This document shows, piece by piece, positions 1-8,352 of a stretch of 56,840 nucleotides of DNA. A program made the position numbers and the translations under genes. Position 1 is the first letter of the stretch. The number at the start of each line of letters is the position of its first letter. A model generated the notes under the pieces. It searched no databases and was not told the DNA's origin. It saw only the letters and a program-made list of their open reading frames with translations. The stretch is from contig CAZXIE010000005.1 in assembly GCA_964640065.1 (NCBI GenBank), forward strand, positions 1 to 56,840. The letters are read 5' to 3'. This stretch comes from JAJRXG01 sp964640065. Lineage in GTDB: Bacteria > Bacteroidota > Bacteroidia > Chitinophagales > Saprospiraceae.

Positions 1-561
1 CTACACCACCTTCCCCTTATGCGCCGCTACATAGCTCTTCCAGTCCTTGTGCTTAGTACCTGCCGCACCGAGTGGTGAACTAAGCTGCTGCCAATGACAG
101 ACTGCTGCCGCTAAGGCATCGGAGGCATCTAAAAACTTATCATCGATCTTATAGCCAAGTCTGCTTTGAAGCATGGCAGCTACCTGCTCTTTGCTTGCGG
201 TACCTCGTCCTGTGATTGCTTGCTTGATGCGCTTTGGTGCATACTCATATATCTCGAGTCCCATAGTCATGGCTGCTGCCATAGCAACACCTTGTGCTCG
301 ACCAAGCTTTAGCATGGACTGTACATTTTTTCCATAGAAGGGTGCTTCGATAGATAGATGCTGAGGTAAGTAAGTTTCTATCACTTCTTGGACTTGCAAG
401 AATATCTCTTTGAGTTTCGTCTGATGGTCTTTATGTGACCTGAGGTCAAAGATGCCCGCTGTGATCACCTTGCAAGATTTACCACTTACGGAGATGATGC
501 TATAGCCTGTGATATTTGTTCCGGGGTCTACACCTAGGATCTTGCTTACTTTTTCAGACAT
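1..561 (-). CDS. ruvC: Crossover junction endodeoxyribonuclease RuvC
   Basis: RuvC is the Holliday-junction resolvase that works with RuvAB in recombination and repair. The RNase H-like active site is visible: Asp12 in GVDPG, Glu72 in SIEAPF, and the Asp145/Asp148 pair in LDASDALAAAVCH. The 186-residue length suits the family; the C-terminal 30 residues are a basic tail. The frame is open upstream to a TTG at 604-606, adding 15 residues. The ATG at 559-561 is preferred because RuvC proteins normally begin about ten residues before the first catalytic Asp. The stop codon is the first three bases of the window, so the gene is complete. It is divergent from the sigma factor at 729. Confidence 0.95.
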   Translation of the reverse strand: MSEKVSKILGVDPGTNITGYSIISVSGKSCKVITAGIFDLRSHKDHQTKLKEIFLQVQEVIETYLPQHLSIEAPFYGKNVQSMLKLGRAQGVAMAAAMTMGLEIYEYAPKRIKQAITGRGTASKEQVAAMLQSRLGYKIDDKFLDASDALAAAVCHWQQLSSPLGAAGTKHKDWKSYVAAHKGKVV

Positions 562-608
562 AGGGTTTTTAACGACGATCTCATTGTATGAGTTGTCCTG
601 TGACAAGC

Positions 609-621
609 ATTTACGAAAGTG
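609..621 (+). repeat. ATTTACGAAAGTG motif, copy 1 (intergenic)
   Basis: Exact copy of the dispersed 13-base word ATTTACGRAAGTG, in the ruvC/sigma-factor gap. Read on the minus strand it lies upstream of ruvC. Confidence 0.85.
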
Positions 622-693
622 GAATCGCCTAAAAATCAGAAGTTTATGAGCAGCATATGTCCTTAAGAAGGCGTTAATTATATGAAGAGTTTT

Positions 694-724
694 TTGTCGT
701 ACCGCGAAGTAATTGTTACATTTA
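694..724 (+). promoter_or_regulatory. Putative Bacteroidota promoter for the ECF sigma gene
   Basis: TTG at 694-696 and TACATTTA at 717-724 (one mismatch to TAnnTTTG) are separated by 20 bases, matching the Bacteroidota -33/-7 layout. The -7 box ends four bases before the ATG at 729, so the message would be leaderless or nearly so. Inferred from pattern only. Confidence 0.5.
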
Positions 725-728
725 AAGT

Positions 729-1292
729 ATGAGCTTTGTTTATAGGGCGGATAAAGAGTTAGACTACCTCAGTGCTTGCGCACGCAAGGAGAGGTGGGCA
801 CAAGAGCTCCTTTATAAGGAGTTTTACTCTACAATGATGCCTCTATGTCATCGCTATGCTACCAACAAGGAGGATGCTTTAGATATCATGCACGAAGGGT
901 TTATCAAAGTGTTTAAGCATATACATAAGTATAAGGCTGGCACTTCGCTGAATGCGTGGATCAAGAGGATTATGATCAACACTGCGATCGACTACTACCG
1001 AAAGGCAGTCAGACGACGCACTGAGGATTTGGATACTGCTTATGATGTCAGTTCTAAAGATCCTAATGCAATCAATTTACTAGCGACAGAAGAGATTGTT
1101 AATTGCTTACAGCAGTTGACACCTTCGTACAGATCGATCTTCAATCTGTACATCATGGAAGGTTACTCGCACAAAGAGATCGCCGAGAAGCTCGGTATCT
1201 CGGAGAGTACATCTAGGTCGAATCTGGTAAAGGCGCGAGCTAAACTAAAAGCATTGTTGTTAGCAAAGAGCATAGAGTATGCGAGAAGATAG
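729..1292 (+). CDS. ECF-type sigma-70 family RNA polymerase sigma factor
   Basis: A 187-residue extracytoplasmic-function sigma factor that should direct RNA polymerase to a small regulon. Region 2 is recognisable around residues 25-95 (DALDIMHEGFIKVFKHIHKY, then TSLNAWIKRIMINTAIDYYRK). Region 4 lies at about 120-180, with a helix-turn-helix in YSHKEIAEKLGISESTSRSNL. The length is typical. Its last 14 bases overlap the start of the next gene, so the two are translationally coupled, as is common for a sigma factor and its membrane partner. The regulon cannot be told from this window. Confidence 0.93.
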   Translation: MSFVYRADKELDYLSACARKERWAQELLYKEFYSTMMPLCHRYATNKEDALDIMHEGFIKVFKHIHKYKAGTSLNAWIKRIMINTAIDYYRKAVRRRTEDLDTAYDVSSKDPNAINLLATEEIVNCLQQLTPSYRSIFNLYIMEGYSHKEIAEKLGISESTSRSNLVKARAKLKALLLAKSIEYARR

Positions 1293-2676
1293 GATAGACG
1301 AGGAAATAAGAAGACTGCTCCAAGAGGCCACAGAAGATTATGACGAATCTTCTTGGGAGAAGCTCAGTCAGCGCATCGACGCTGAAGATCTTTCCACTAC
1401 AGATGACGCTGAATTCGATGACCAAGTCAAGTATAAGCTTGAGCGTCATACTATACCTCCTTCCGAAGAACACTGGCAAGTATTTAACGAAGAGTTAGAT
1501 AGACTTGAGCAAAGAAGGAGAAGAGTGTATGTCATCAAGGTTTTAGAAGCAACTATCTTTTTACTTCTAGTGATGACTTTTCTGAACTATACTCAGTTCA
1601 GATCTAAGGTAGATATCAATAATGACTACATCTCTCAAGTTCAAAAAGAGAGTGCGGATATAAATGCTGCTCAGGCTTCTCTAGCTCAGCCTATTGCCCC
1701 TAAGACTTTAAGTGATCTTGCCTCTTCTGGTGACGTTCAAAATAGATTGGCTCAAAGAGGATCTGAATCGGTTAGGGTTTGGCTTGCTGAAGATCATGAA
1801 ACTAAGCGAGTAGCCTTCTTACCCTTGAAGAGTATATCGGCTCTCAGCTCTGGGAATCATCAAATAAGAAAAGTACTTGAAGAGCTTCTTCTTGAAGCTA
1901 ATCAATCATATGCTGTTGTACCTAGTCTAGATATAGGTGAGTTATCTGTCTCTAGGGACTTGCCTTCTTTGGCATCGCTGCCAGTTGAAGAAGTAGAAAA
2001 AGAAAATAATACAGATGGGTGGTCTTTCTCATTACCCATCTCATATGATGTGAACATCATCAATACCCAATTAGATCTTGATTATCTCAGCCACCAGATA
2101 GAATCTGGATTAGCTGGCCAAAGCTTTGGAGCTCGAGTTGGATATCGTAAAGGTGCTGTGGAGATTGGATCAGGGATACTGTATTCTAAAAAAGCATTTG
2201 TACCTGGTAGACTTACTTCCTTTTCGAAAGCTAGTAATGTTAGCTTTTTGCGTAATCAGTTAAGAGGGATGTACATCCGTCAGATGGAAATACCATTGCA
2301 TGCGAAAGTATTTATGGCTCCACCACAGAATAAGGCTTCTCTGTATGTCTTAGGAGGAGTCTCAACTAACTTTATCATACATAACCAATACCTCATAGAT
2401 AGAACTCCTACGGAGTCTGGATCGCTATCAAAAGCTCCTAATGTCGATCTTATCGATTTGCAAAACTTACCTAGGGCTATAGTCCAAGGTGGAAGCTTAG
2501 CTGATAATGTATACCTAACAGGTATGATCGGTCTTGGTGTCGAGGCTAGAGTATCTGAAAAAATCAGATGGTATATCCAACCTACTTATAGACATGCCCT
2601 AACTGGTCAGTTGAACCCTCTTGTAGATAGAATTAGCACACTCAGTGTAGAGGCTGGCGTTACATATAAAATGTAG
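1279..2676 (+). CDS. Membrane protein coupled to the ECF sigma factor (putative anti-sigma/outer-membrane-like)
   Basis: No named family was recognised. Residues 1-75 are highly charged and cytoplasmic-looking, with a repeated acidic pattern (ESSWEKLSQRID, later SEEHWQVFNEELDRLEQ). One hydrophobic segment at about 84-103 (VIKVLEATIFLLLVMTF) would cross the inner membrane. The remaining 360 residues are periplasmic in style, and the last 200 alternate like an outer-membrane beta-barrel domain, ending RISTLSVEAGVTYKM. The 14-base overlap with the sigma gene suggests that the N-terminus holds the sigma factor and the periplasmic part senses a signal. That role is inference; no zinc anti-sigma HxxxCxxC motif is present. 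Confidence 0.8.
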   Translation: MREDRIDEEIRRLLQEATEDYDESSWEKLSQRIDAEDLSTTDDAEFDDQVKYKLERHTIPPSEEHWQVFNEELDRLEQRRRRVYVIKVLEATIFLLLVMTFLNYTQFRSKVDINNDYISQVQKESADINAAQASLAQPIAPKTLSDLASSGDVQNRLAQRGSESVRVWLAEDHETKRVAFLPLKSISALSSGNHQIRKVLEELLLEANQSYAVVPSLDIGELSVSRDLPSLASLPVEEVEKENNTDGWSFSLPISYDVNIINTQLDLDYLSHQIESGLAGQSFGARVGYRKGAVEIGSGILYSKKAFVPGRLTSFSKASNVSFLRNQLRGMYIRQMEIPLHAKVFMAPPQNKASLYVLGGVSTNFIIHNQYLIDRTPTESGSLSKAPNVDLIDLQNLPRAIVQGGSLADNVYLTGMIGLGVEARVSEKIRWYIQPTYRHALTGQLNPLVDRISTLSVEAGVTYKM

Positions 2677-2799
2677 GATCAACCTTCAGTCTTTCTTTTT
2701 AATCTTTCAGAATTAGATACTAGACTTTGTTTAAATCTAAAACCTAGACTAGCCAATAAAGAGCGATGTACCTTGCATTCAACAGCCTATATTGTGCAT

Positions 2800-3933
2800 A
2801 TGCATAGTACCAATACTAAAGTTGTCATAGTTGGAGCTGGACCTGCAGGACTAGCTACGGCAGGATGTCTATCTCATCATGGATGTCAAGATTATGTGAT
2901 TATAGACGAGGCTTCTCATCTTGGCCATAGCTGGAGAAACCACTATGATAGACTCCATCTGCATACTGTGAAGAGATTAAGCCATCTGCCGCACATGACA
3001 TTTCCAGAAGGGTATCCAACCTATGCATCCCGAGAACAGGTGGTGACATATCTGGAAGCGTATGCCAAGAAAATGGATATCAATCCCGCGCTGTCTACAA
3101 AGGTGAATTCAATCTCTCGTACAGGGGACGTATGGCAAATCGCTTCAGATAAAGAGAACTATACTGCCTCACACGTAGTCATAGCAACTGGAGTGAATAG
3201 GATACCCCATCAACCATCTTGGCCAGCACAAGAATCATATCAAGGGAAGATTCTACATAGTCGGGCTTATAAAAACCCTTCCTCAACAGAAGGTGAGAAT
3301 GTCCTCGTCGTAGGCATGGGGAACACTGGATCTGAGATCGCCCTAGATCTGGCTAATGCCAACAAAAATGTTTTCTTGAGTGTTAGAAGTGCGATCTCCC
3401 TAGTACCGCGTGATCTCAATGGTCGTCCTGTACAAGAGACTGCCAAGATATTGGCAAAAGTGCCTTTTGGGTTAGGAGACTGGATCGGTTCGCAGATTAG
3501 AAAGGTCTACTTTGGTGATGTATCGAAGTATGGCTTAGAAATCTCTAAGGTTCATCCAACAGTACAGCTCAGGGAATCTGGAAAAACACCCGTCATAGAT
3601 CTCGGAACTATAGATGCCATCAAAAATGGTAAAATCAAAGTGCTCAAGGATATCGCTAGATTTACTAATAGTGGAGTGATGACGATAGACGATCAGAGAG
3701 TATCGGTTGATACGGTTCTCTTGGCAACAGGTTATAGAGCTCAGGTTGAGGATTTTATGCCATCAGTTACACCGCATCTTAATGAACATGGCATCCCTCA
3801 AAGTCCATTTGGCTCAGGAGAACTCGAAGGCTCATACTTCATAGGTTACGACAACTATAAACTTGGAGGGATATTAGGAACGATCAGAGATGAGAGCCAG
3901 AAAATAGCTGATCTGATCATATCAAAATTATAA
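2800..3933 (+). CDS. FAD/NAD(P)-dependent monooxygenase-like oxidoreductase
   Basis: A 377-residue two-dinucleotide flavoprotein of the FMO/CzcO type. The FAD Rossmann motif GAGPAG is at residues 12-17, a second glycine motif GMGNTG at 172-177 should bind NADPH, and ATG motifs occur in HVVIATGVNR and VLLATGYRA, as is usual in this family. The frame is open to a TTG at 2773, but the ATG at 2800 places the FAD motif at its usual distance from the N-terminus. It lies 10 bases from the CurA-like gene and is probably in one operon with it and the FMN-binding protein. The substrate is unknown. Confidence 0.85.
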   Translation: MHSTNTKVVIVGAGPAGLATAGCLSHHGCQDYVIIDEASHLGHSWRNHYDRLHLHTVKRLSHLPHMTFPEGYPTYASREQVVTYLEAYAKKMDINPALSTKVNSISRTGDVWQIASDKENYTASHVVIATGVNRIPHQPSWPAQESYQGKILHSRAYKNPSSTEGENVLVVGMGNTGSEIALDLANANKNVFLSVRSAISLVPRDLNGRPVQETAKILAKVPFGLGDWIGSQIRKVYFGDVSKYGLEISKVHPTVQLRESGKTPVIDLGTIDAIKNGKIKVLKDIARFTNSGVMTIDDQRVSVDTVLLATGYRAQVEDFMPSVTPHLNEHGIPQSPFGSGELEGSYFIGYDNYKLGGILGTIRDESQKIADLIISKL

Positions 3934-3943
3934 CTGAATACAG

Positions 3944-4948
3944 ATGAATAAAAGATTACTACTTGATAAAAGACCAGTAGGGGCTGCAACATCAGATACA
4001 TGGAAATTAGAATCATCAGCTATCCCAGAAGCTAGCGACGGGCATATGGTTGTGAAGGTGCACTATGTATCCTTAGATCCTGCTATGCGAGGATGGATGA
4101 ATGACGCGAAGTCCTATGTGCCACCTATCCCACTGGGTGATGTGATGCGCAGTGGTGGAGTAGGTCAAGTAGTAGAAAGTAAGAACGATGCCTATCAGGT
4201 AGGTGACTATGTCTATGGTATGTCAGGTGTTCAGCAATACTGTCATACCGATGGATACGGTTGGGTCAAAGTAGACCCAGAGGTACTACCTCTCGAAAGA
4301 TATCTAGGGACACTCGGTATGCCTGGGTTTACTGCCTACTTTGGTCTGCTTGACATCGGTCAGCCAAAGGAAGGAGAGACGGTACTTGTATCGGGCGCTG
4401 CAGGTGCAGTGGGTAGCATAGTTGGTCAGATAGCTAAGCTGCAAGGGTGTCGTGCAGTTGGTATCGCTGGTGGACCTGAGAAGTGTAAGTACGTTGTAGA
4501 CGAACTCGGCTTCGATGCATGCATCGATTATAAAAATGAGAATGTCTATAAAGGTATCAAAGAGCACTGCCCGAAGGGGGTAGATATCTACTTCGACAAT
4601 GTAGGAGGCGAGATCCTTGATATGGCACTAGCTCATATCAATCAAGGTGCGAGGATACCTATATGTGGCGCGATCTCACAGTATAATAGTACTGAGAAGA
4701 TCACGGGTCCGTCTAATTATCTATCTCTCCTCGTGAATGGTGCACGGATGGAAGGATTTGTAGTGATCCAATTCACTAATAGATACGGCGAGGCAGCTCA
4801 GCAGCTCAGTAAATGGGTGGCTCAAGGAAAGATTAAGTCTAAAGAACACATCGAGAAAGGCATAGATCAATTCTATCCGACGTTCAATAAATTATTCTCC
4901 GGAGAGAAAAGAGGTAAGCTGGTCCTTCAGGTTGCAGATGATATATGA
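3944..4948 (+). CDS. NADP-dependent oxidoreductase, CurA/prostaglandin-reductase type
   Basis: A 334-residue zinc-independent medium-chain reductase. The N-terminal GroES-like domain contains SLDPAMRGWM and the segment before GGVGQVV that mark the CurA/leukotriene-B4 12-hydroxydehydrogenase group. The NADPH loop SGAAGAVGS is at residues 150-158. This family reduces alpha,beta-unsaturated carbonyls such as enones and alkenals. The stop overlaps the next start by four bases (ATGA), so translation is coupled to the FMN-binding protein. The family call is secure; the substrate is not. Confidence 0.9.
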   Translation: MNKRLLLDKRPVGAATSDTWKLESSAIPEASDGHMVVKVHYVSLDPAMRGWMNDAKSYVPPIPLGDVMRSGGVGQVVESKNDAYQVGDYVYGMSGVQQYCHTDGYGWVKVDPEVLPLERYLGTLGMPGFTAYFGLLDIGQPKEGETVLVSGAAGAVGSIVGQIAKLQGCRAVGIAGGPEKCKYVVDELGFDACIDYKNENVYKGIKEHCPKGVDIYFDNVGGEILDMALAHINQGARIPICGAISQYNSTEKITGPSNYLSLLVNGARMEGFVVIQFTNRYGEAAQQLSKWVAQGKIKSKEHIEKGIDQFYPTFNKLFSGEKRGKLVLQVADDI

Positions 4949-5487
4949 AGTTAGATCTTGACGAGATCTATGAATCGATCTGGCGTGAACTCACAAGGGC
5001 TACTGAAGATCGGCGGCATGAATATCGAAGGTTAGTACTTGCCACTACTTCTGAAGAAGGAATACGACAGAGGATAGTTATCCTCAGGAAGGTTATCAAA
5101 GGCAATAGTCTTATCTTTTATACTGACACACGAAGTCAGAAGGTAGGAGATATCAAGCTCGACAATAAGGTACATGCGCTCGTTTATTCTGATGAACAGA
5201 AAATCCAACTCTCTTGTAAAGGCTATGTAGAAGAGTATGATGACTCTTCTATACAAACCTCCTCATGGGAGTCACGAGTACTAAGAGACTATACGACAAA
5301 GCTTCCTCCTGGCACTCATATCGATCAAGATCACGAGGTAGATTATGATGATGAGAAGGTTCATTTTATGACTTATCAAATCCATCTGACTTCCATAGAG
5401 TACCTCAAGCTTTCTCGTGATGGACATGTCAGGCTACTTCTGACGAAGAATGAAGACAGCTGGACAAAACAGAGATTAGTGCCGTAG
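4945..5487 (+). CDS. Pyridoxamine 5'-phosphate oxidase-family FMN-binding protein
   Basis: A 180-residue FMN split-barrel protein. The pattern RLVLATTSEEGIRQRIVILRK is the usual first strand pair and FMN-phosphate contact. IFYTDTRSQKVGDI follows, and the end SWTKQRLVP recalls the RLxP terminus of PdxH. It differs enough from classical PdxH (long acidic insert HIDQDHEVDYDDEKVHF) that it may be a general flavin oxidoreductase rather than the vitamin B6 enzyme. It starts within the stop of the CurA-like gene, which groups it with the two upstream redox genes. Confidence 0.8.
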   Translation: MKLDLDEIYESIWRELTRATEDRRHEYRRLVLATTSEEGIRQRIVILRKVIKGNSLIFYTDTRSQKVGDIKLDNKVHALVYSDEQKIQLSCKGYVEEYDDSSIQTSSWESRVLRDYTTKLPPGTHIDQDHEVDYDDEKVHFMTYQIHLTSIEYLKLSRDGHVRLLLTKNEDSWTKQRLVP

Positions 5488-5523
5488 GGCAAAAGTACTC
5501 TAGCATAGTCTATATGTCTTTAG

Positions 5524-5531
5524 TAGCTTTG
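5524..5531 (+). promoter_or_regulatory. Putative -7 box (TAGCTTTG) for proAB
   Basis: Exact TAnnTTTG match 21 bases before the proA ATG. No TTG at the expected -33 distance was found, so this is a weak promoter call. Confidence 0.35.
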
Positions 5532-5552
5532 CCTTGTCATCATAGTTAGAAA

Positions 5553-6746
5553 ATGGATCTACTGTCTACACAGAAAAAGGATGCTATCCTCTTGTCCGTT
5601 AAGGAGAAGCTAGCCTCTCGAGCTGCTGAGATCATCAGTGAGAATAAGCGAGATCTCGACTTGGCCAAAGATCTTGAAAGGGCGATGTATGATCGACTTG
5701 TCATCAATGATAAAAAGATGAAAGGTATGATCAAAGCTGTAGAAGATATCATCGCTGACTCTGACCCGGTAGGAGTTGATATATATAATTTTGATCATCC
5801 CAATGGGATGAAAGTCACTAACAGGACAGCACCTTTTGGTACTATCCTGATCATATACGAATCAAGACCTGATGTAACCATAGAGGCTGCCATGGTGGCC
5901 TTTAAGTCTAACAATAAGATCTTACTCAAAGGTGGTAAAGAAGCTATCCACTCTAATCGCATACTCGTGGATTGTTGGCACGAAGCACTAAGAGAGCATG
6001 GACTCGACCCGGACTGGGTACAACTCCTTGAGTTAGACCGTACGGCAACACAAGCATTCCTGAAAGCACCAGATCAACCTCTAGACCTCATCGTCCCAAG
6101 AGGAGGAGATGGCTTGATTAATTTTGTAAAGACACATGCCACATGTCCTGTATTAATCAGTGGGCGAGGCAACAACTTTCTATACGTTCATAAGGATGCC
6201 GAGATCGATAAGACAGTCGACATCATCGTGAACTCTAAGATTGATAAGATCTCTGCGTGTAATGCTTTGGATAAGGTGATCATAGATAAGCAGCATCACG
6301 ATCTTGAAAAATTGACGAGTGCTTTAATTGAAAAATTAAATGCAAGTGAAGTAGAAGTCTTAGCGGACCATCAGGTGTCATCGAGTGATGCCGTGCAGGT
6401 TACAGATCTCGAAGGTCAGTGGTCTGAAGAATATCTTGCCATGAAGATAGCTGTCGGTTTAGTAGATGGAGTTTCGCAAGCCATTCATCTTATTAATCAA
6501 CATTCAGGAGGTCATAGTGCGACGATTATGACTGAAGATAATACCGTCGCACAGAGATTTATGGATGAGGTAGACGTCGCTGCAGTTTATCAAAACGTTT
6601 CTACAAGATTTACCGATGGCGGTCAGTTTGGTTTAGGTGCCGAGCTAGCGATTAGTACCGATAAGTTACATCATCGTGGACCTCTTGGACTTCATCAGCT
6701 AGTGACTAACAAGTGGTACGTATATGGCAATGGTCAGACCAGATAA
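5553..6746 (+). CDS. proA: Glutamate-5-semialdehyde dehydrogenase (gamma-glutamyl phosphate reductase)
   Basis: ProA reduces gamma-glutamyl phosphate to glutamate semialdehyde with NADPH, the second step of proline synthesis. Its 397 residues match the usual ProA length. The catalytic cysteine is Cys236 in KISACNALDKVII. Other family blocks are PFGTILIIYESRPDVT, LLKGGKEA, LIVPRGGDGLI and the C-terminal GPLGLHQLVTNKW. It is followed 12 bases later by proB, an inverted order relative to enterobacterial proBA. No proC is in the window. Confidence 0.96.
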   Translation: MDLLSTQKKDAILLSVKEKLASRAAEIISENKRDLDLAKDLERAMYDRLVINDKKMKGMIKAVEDIIADSDPVGVDIYNFDHPNGMKVTNRTAPFGTILIIYESRPDVTIEAAMVAFKSNNKILLKGGKEAIHSNRILVDCWHEALREHGLDPDWVQLLELDRTATQAFLKAPDQPLDLIVPRGGDGLINFVKTHATCPVLISGRGNNFLYVHKDAEIDKTVDIIVNSKIDKISACNALDKVIIDKQHHDLEKLTSALIEKLNASEVEVLADHQVSSSDAVQVTDLEGQWSEEYLAMKIAVGLVDGVSQAIHLINQHSGGHSATIMTEDNTVAQRFMDEVDVAAVYQNVSTRFTDGGQFGLGAELAISTDKLHHRGPLGLHQLVTNKWYVYGNGQTR

Positions 6747-6758
6747 AATGATATCGAA

Positions 6759-7514
6759 GTGAAGCGTATAGTTCTAAAAGTTGGTACATCCACACTCACG
6801 AGAGATACACCTCGTATCTCCAGGGGCAAATTAGAAGATCTCGCAGCTCAGATCCAAAACCTGAAGGAGGACTATGAGATCATCTTAGTCAGCAGTGGTG
6901 CTATAGCTGCAGCGAAACAAGTAGTAGAGTTACGTAACGCTGGTACTATAGAAGAAAAACAGGCCTTGGCGTCTATAGGCCAAGTATATCTGATGAAGAT
7001 CATACAAGAAGTATTTACAGATTATGATCTTCCAGTGGCGCAGTGCCTTCTGACATACTATGACTTTAATAATGAAGACTCACGCAAGAACATCTCTGGG
7101 ACGCTTGAGACTCTCTTAAGGTTTGGTTTTCTCCCTGTCGTTAATGAAAATGACACTGTGGCCACAGATGAAATCAAGTTTGGAGATAACGACAAGCTTG
7201 CTGCCCTGACTGCCGTACTATGCAAGGCTGACCTCCTCGTGCTTGCTACAGATATCGATGGGCTCTATTCTGCAGATCCGAAGAAAGATAATCGAGCCGA
7301 GTTTATCACTTCCGTAAATGATCTAACTCCACATCTTGCTAATGTTAGCGATAGCAAATCAGACCAAGGCTCTGGTGGTATGAAGTCTAAGTTAGTAGCA
7401 GCACAGATCGCTCAAGAAGGCGGTATCCCAACATGGATCGTCAATGGTAGCTCAGATAATTTTCTAACTAAGGTATTGCAAGGGCAAATACCTTGTACCA
7501 AAGTAGAAGCTTAA
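6759..7514 (+). CDS. proB: Glutamate 5-kinase (short form without PUA domain)
   Basis: ProB phosphorylates glutamate and commits it to proline synthesis. The amino-acid kinase fold is shown by VLKVGTSTLT at the N-terminus, LVSSGAIAAAK, NENDTVATDE, FGDNDKLAALTA and GSGGMKSK. At 251 residues it ends right after the kinase domain and lacks the C-terminal PUA domain of the E. coli enzyme. The start must be the GTG at 6759, because an ATG at 6748 runs into a stop after four codons. The last four bases overlap the convergent mscS stop. One copy of the 13-base ATTTACGRAAGTG motif lies inside. Confidence 0.95.
   Translation: MKRIVLKVGTSTLTRDTPRISRGKLEDLAAQIQNLKEDYEIILVSSGAIAAAKQVVELRNAGTIEEKQALASIGQVYLMKIIQEVFTDYDLPVAQCLLTYYDFNNEDSRKNISGTLETLLRFGFLPVVNENDTVATDEIKFGDNDKLAALTAVLCKADLLVLATDIDGLYSADPKKDNRAEFITSVNDLTPHLANVSDSKSDQGSGGMKSKLVAAQIAQEGGIPTWIVNGSSDNFLTKVLQGQIPCTKVEA
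7307..7319 (-). repeat. ATTTACGRAAGTG motif, copy 2 (in proB)
   Basis: CACTTCCGTAAAT on the plus strand, read as Thr-Ser-Val-Asn in proB. Exact match to the G variant. Confidence 0.85.
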
Positions 7515-8344
7515 GCTCCGATTTTTCCAAGTTCTACTCCCTCTGAGTAAGCAACTTGAATCTCATTTTTGTGGAAGGCTTCTTTTACGAGGCCGTGCAA
7601 ATCAAAAGTTACATCCCAGTAATCATTAGGGTGGATATATGGTCTTATCGTAACGATGATACTGTGACTGTCAAAAGATTCGATCCCGATGATAGGTTCT
7701 GGTTCTTTTAGAATCTTATCATATTGATTTAAAGTGTCCATTATAATCTCTTTGACTCTAGGGAAGCTCTCTGCATAAGGCATGGTCACAGACAGCTCAA
7801 GTCGAATATTACCTTGAGTTGAAAAGTTAGTGATGGTATCCTCAGTCACTTTTCCATTAGGTATGATGTAGGTCTTATCACCTGGGGTGATAAGAACTGT
7901 GTTGAATATTTGAATGCTGTCAACACGACCAAACGAGTCTCCTATTTGCACCCAGTCACCTACTTTGTAAGGCTTGAAAAAGATGATGGTTATCCCAGAA
8001 GCAAAGTTGCCCATGAATCCCTGTAAGGCTAATCCCACAGCAAATATGACACCGGCAAAGACACCTACAAGAGCCGATGCATTAAACCCAAGCACACTTG
8101 CAGCGATGAGTACAACAACGAACTTCAGAGCTATAGAAGCCATCGATAAAAAGAAGCCTGTAAGTTCAGGTCCGAGTTGTGACTTCGTTAAGATGACTTC
8201 TAGGACTTTCATGACACGTTTGACAACCCAGAGGCCGATCACTAGCACGACTAGTGCACCAAAAAGTTTTGGGATAAATACAAGAGCCCAATCTTGGACC
8301 ATTGTAAGTTTTGCTCCCCAGTCTACATTCAATATAGCTTCCAT
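7511..8344 (-). CDS. mscS: Small-conductance mechanosensitive channel, MscS family
   Basis: A 277-residue MscS-type channel that opens under membrane tension to release solutes on osmotic downshock. Three membrane segments are seen at about 22-44, 62-85 and 90-118. The third is the glycine/alanine-rich pore helix (FAGVIFAVGLALQGFMGNFASG). It is followed by the beta domain with KPYKVGDWVQIGDSFGRVDSI. Length and topology match E. coli MscS. The gene ends inside the proB stop codon (four-base convergent overlap), so it sits tail to tail with proline-synthesis genes. Confidence 0.95.
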   Translation of the reverse strand: MEAILNVDWGAKLTMVQDWALVFIPKLFGALVVLVIGLWVVKRVMKVLEVILTKSQLGPELTGFFLSMASIALKFVVVLIAASVLGFNASALVGVFAGVIFAVGLALQGFMGNFASGITIIFFKPYKVGDWVQIGDSFGRVDSIQIFNTVLITPGDKTYIIPNGKVTEDTITNFSTQGNIRLELSVTMPYAESFPRVKEIIMDTLNQYDKILKEPEPIIGIESFDSHSIIVTIRPYIHPNDYWDVTFDLHGLVKEAFHKNEIQVAYSEGVELGKIGA

Positions 8345-8352
8345 CGATTGTT

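Noticed and set aside
4945..5000. High local density of GATC sites
   Set aside because: GATC is frequent across the window but I could not count it reliably against expectation, so no claim is made.
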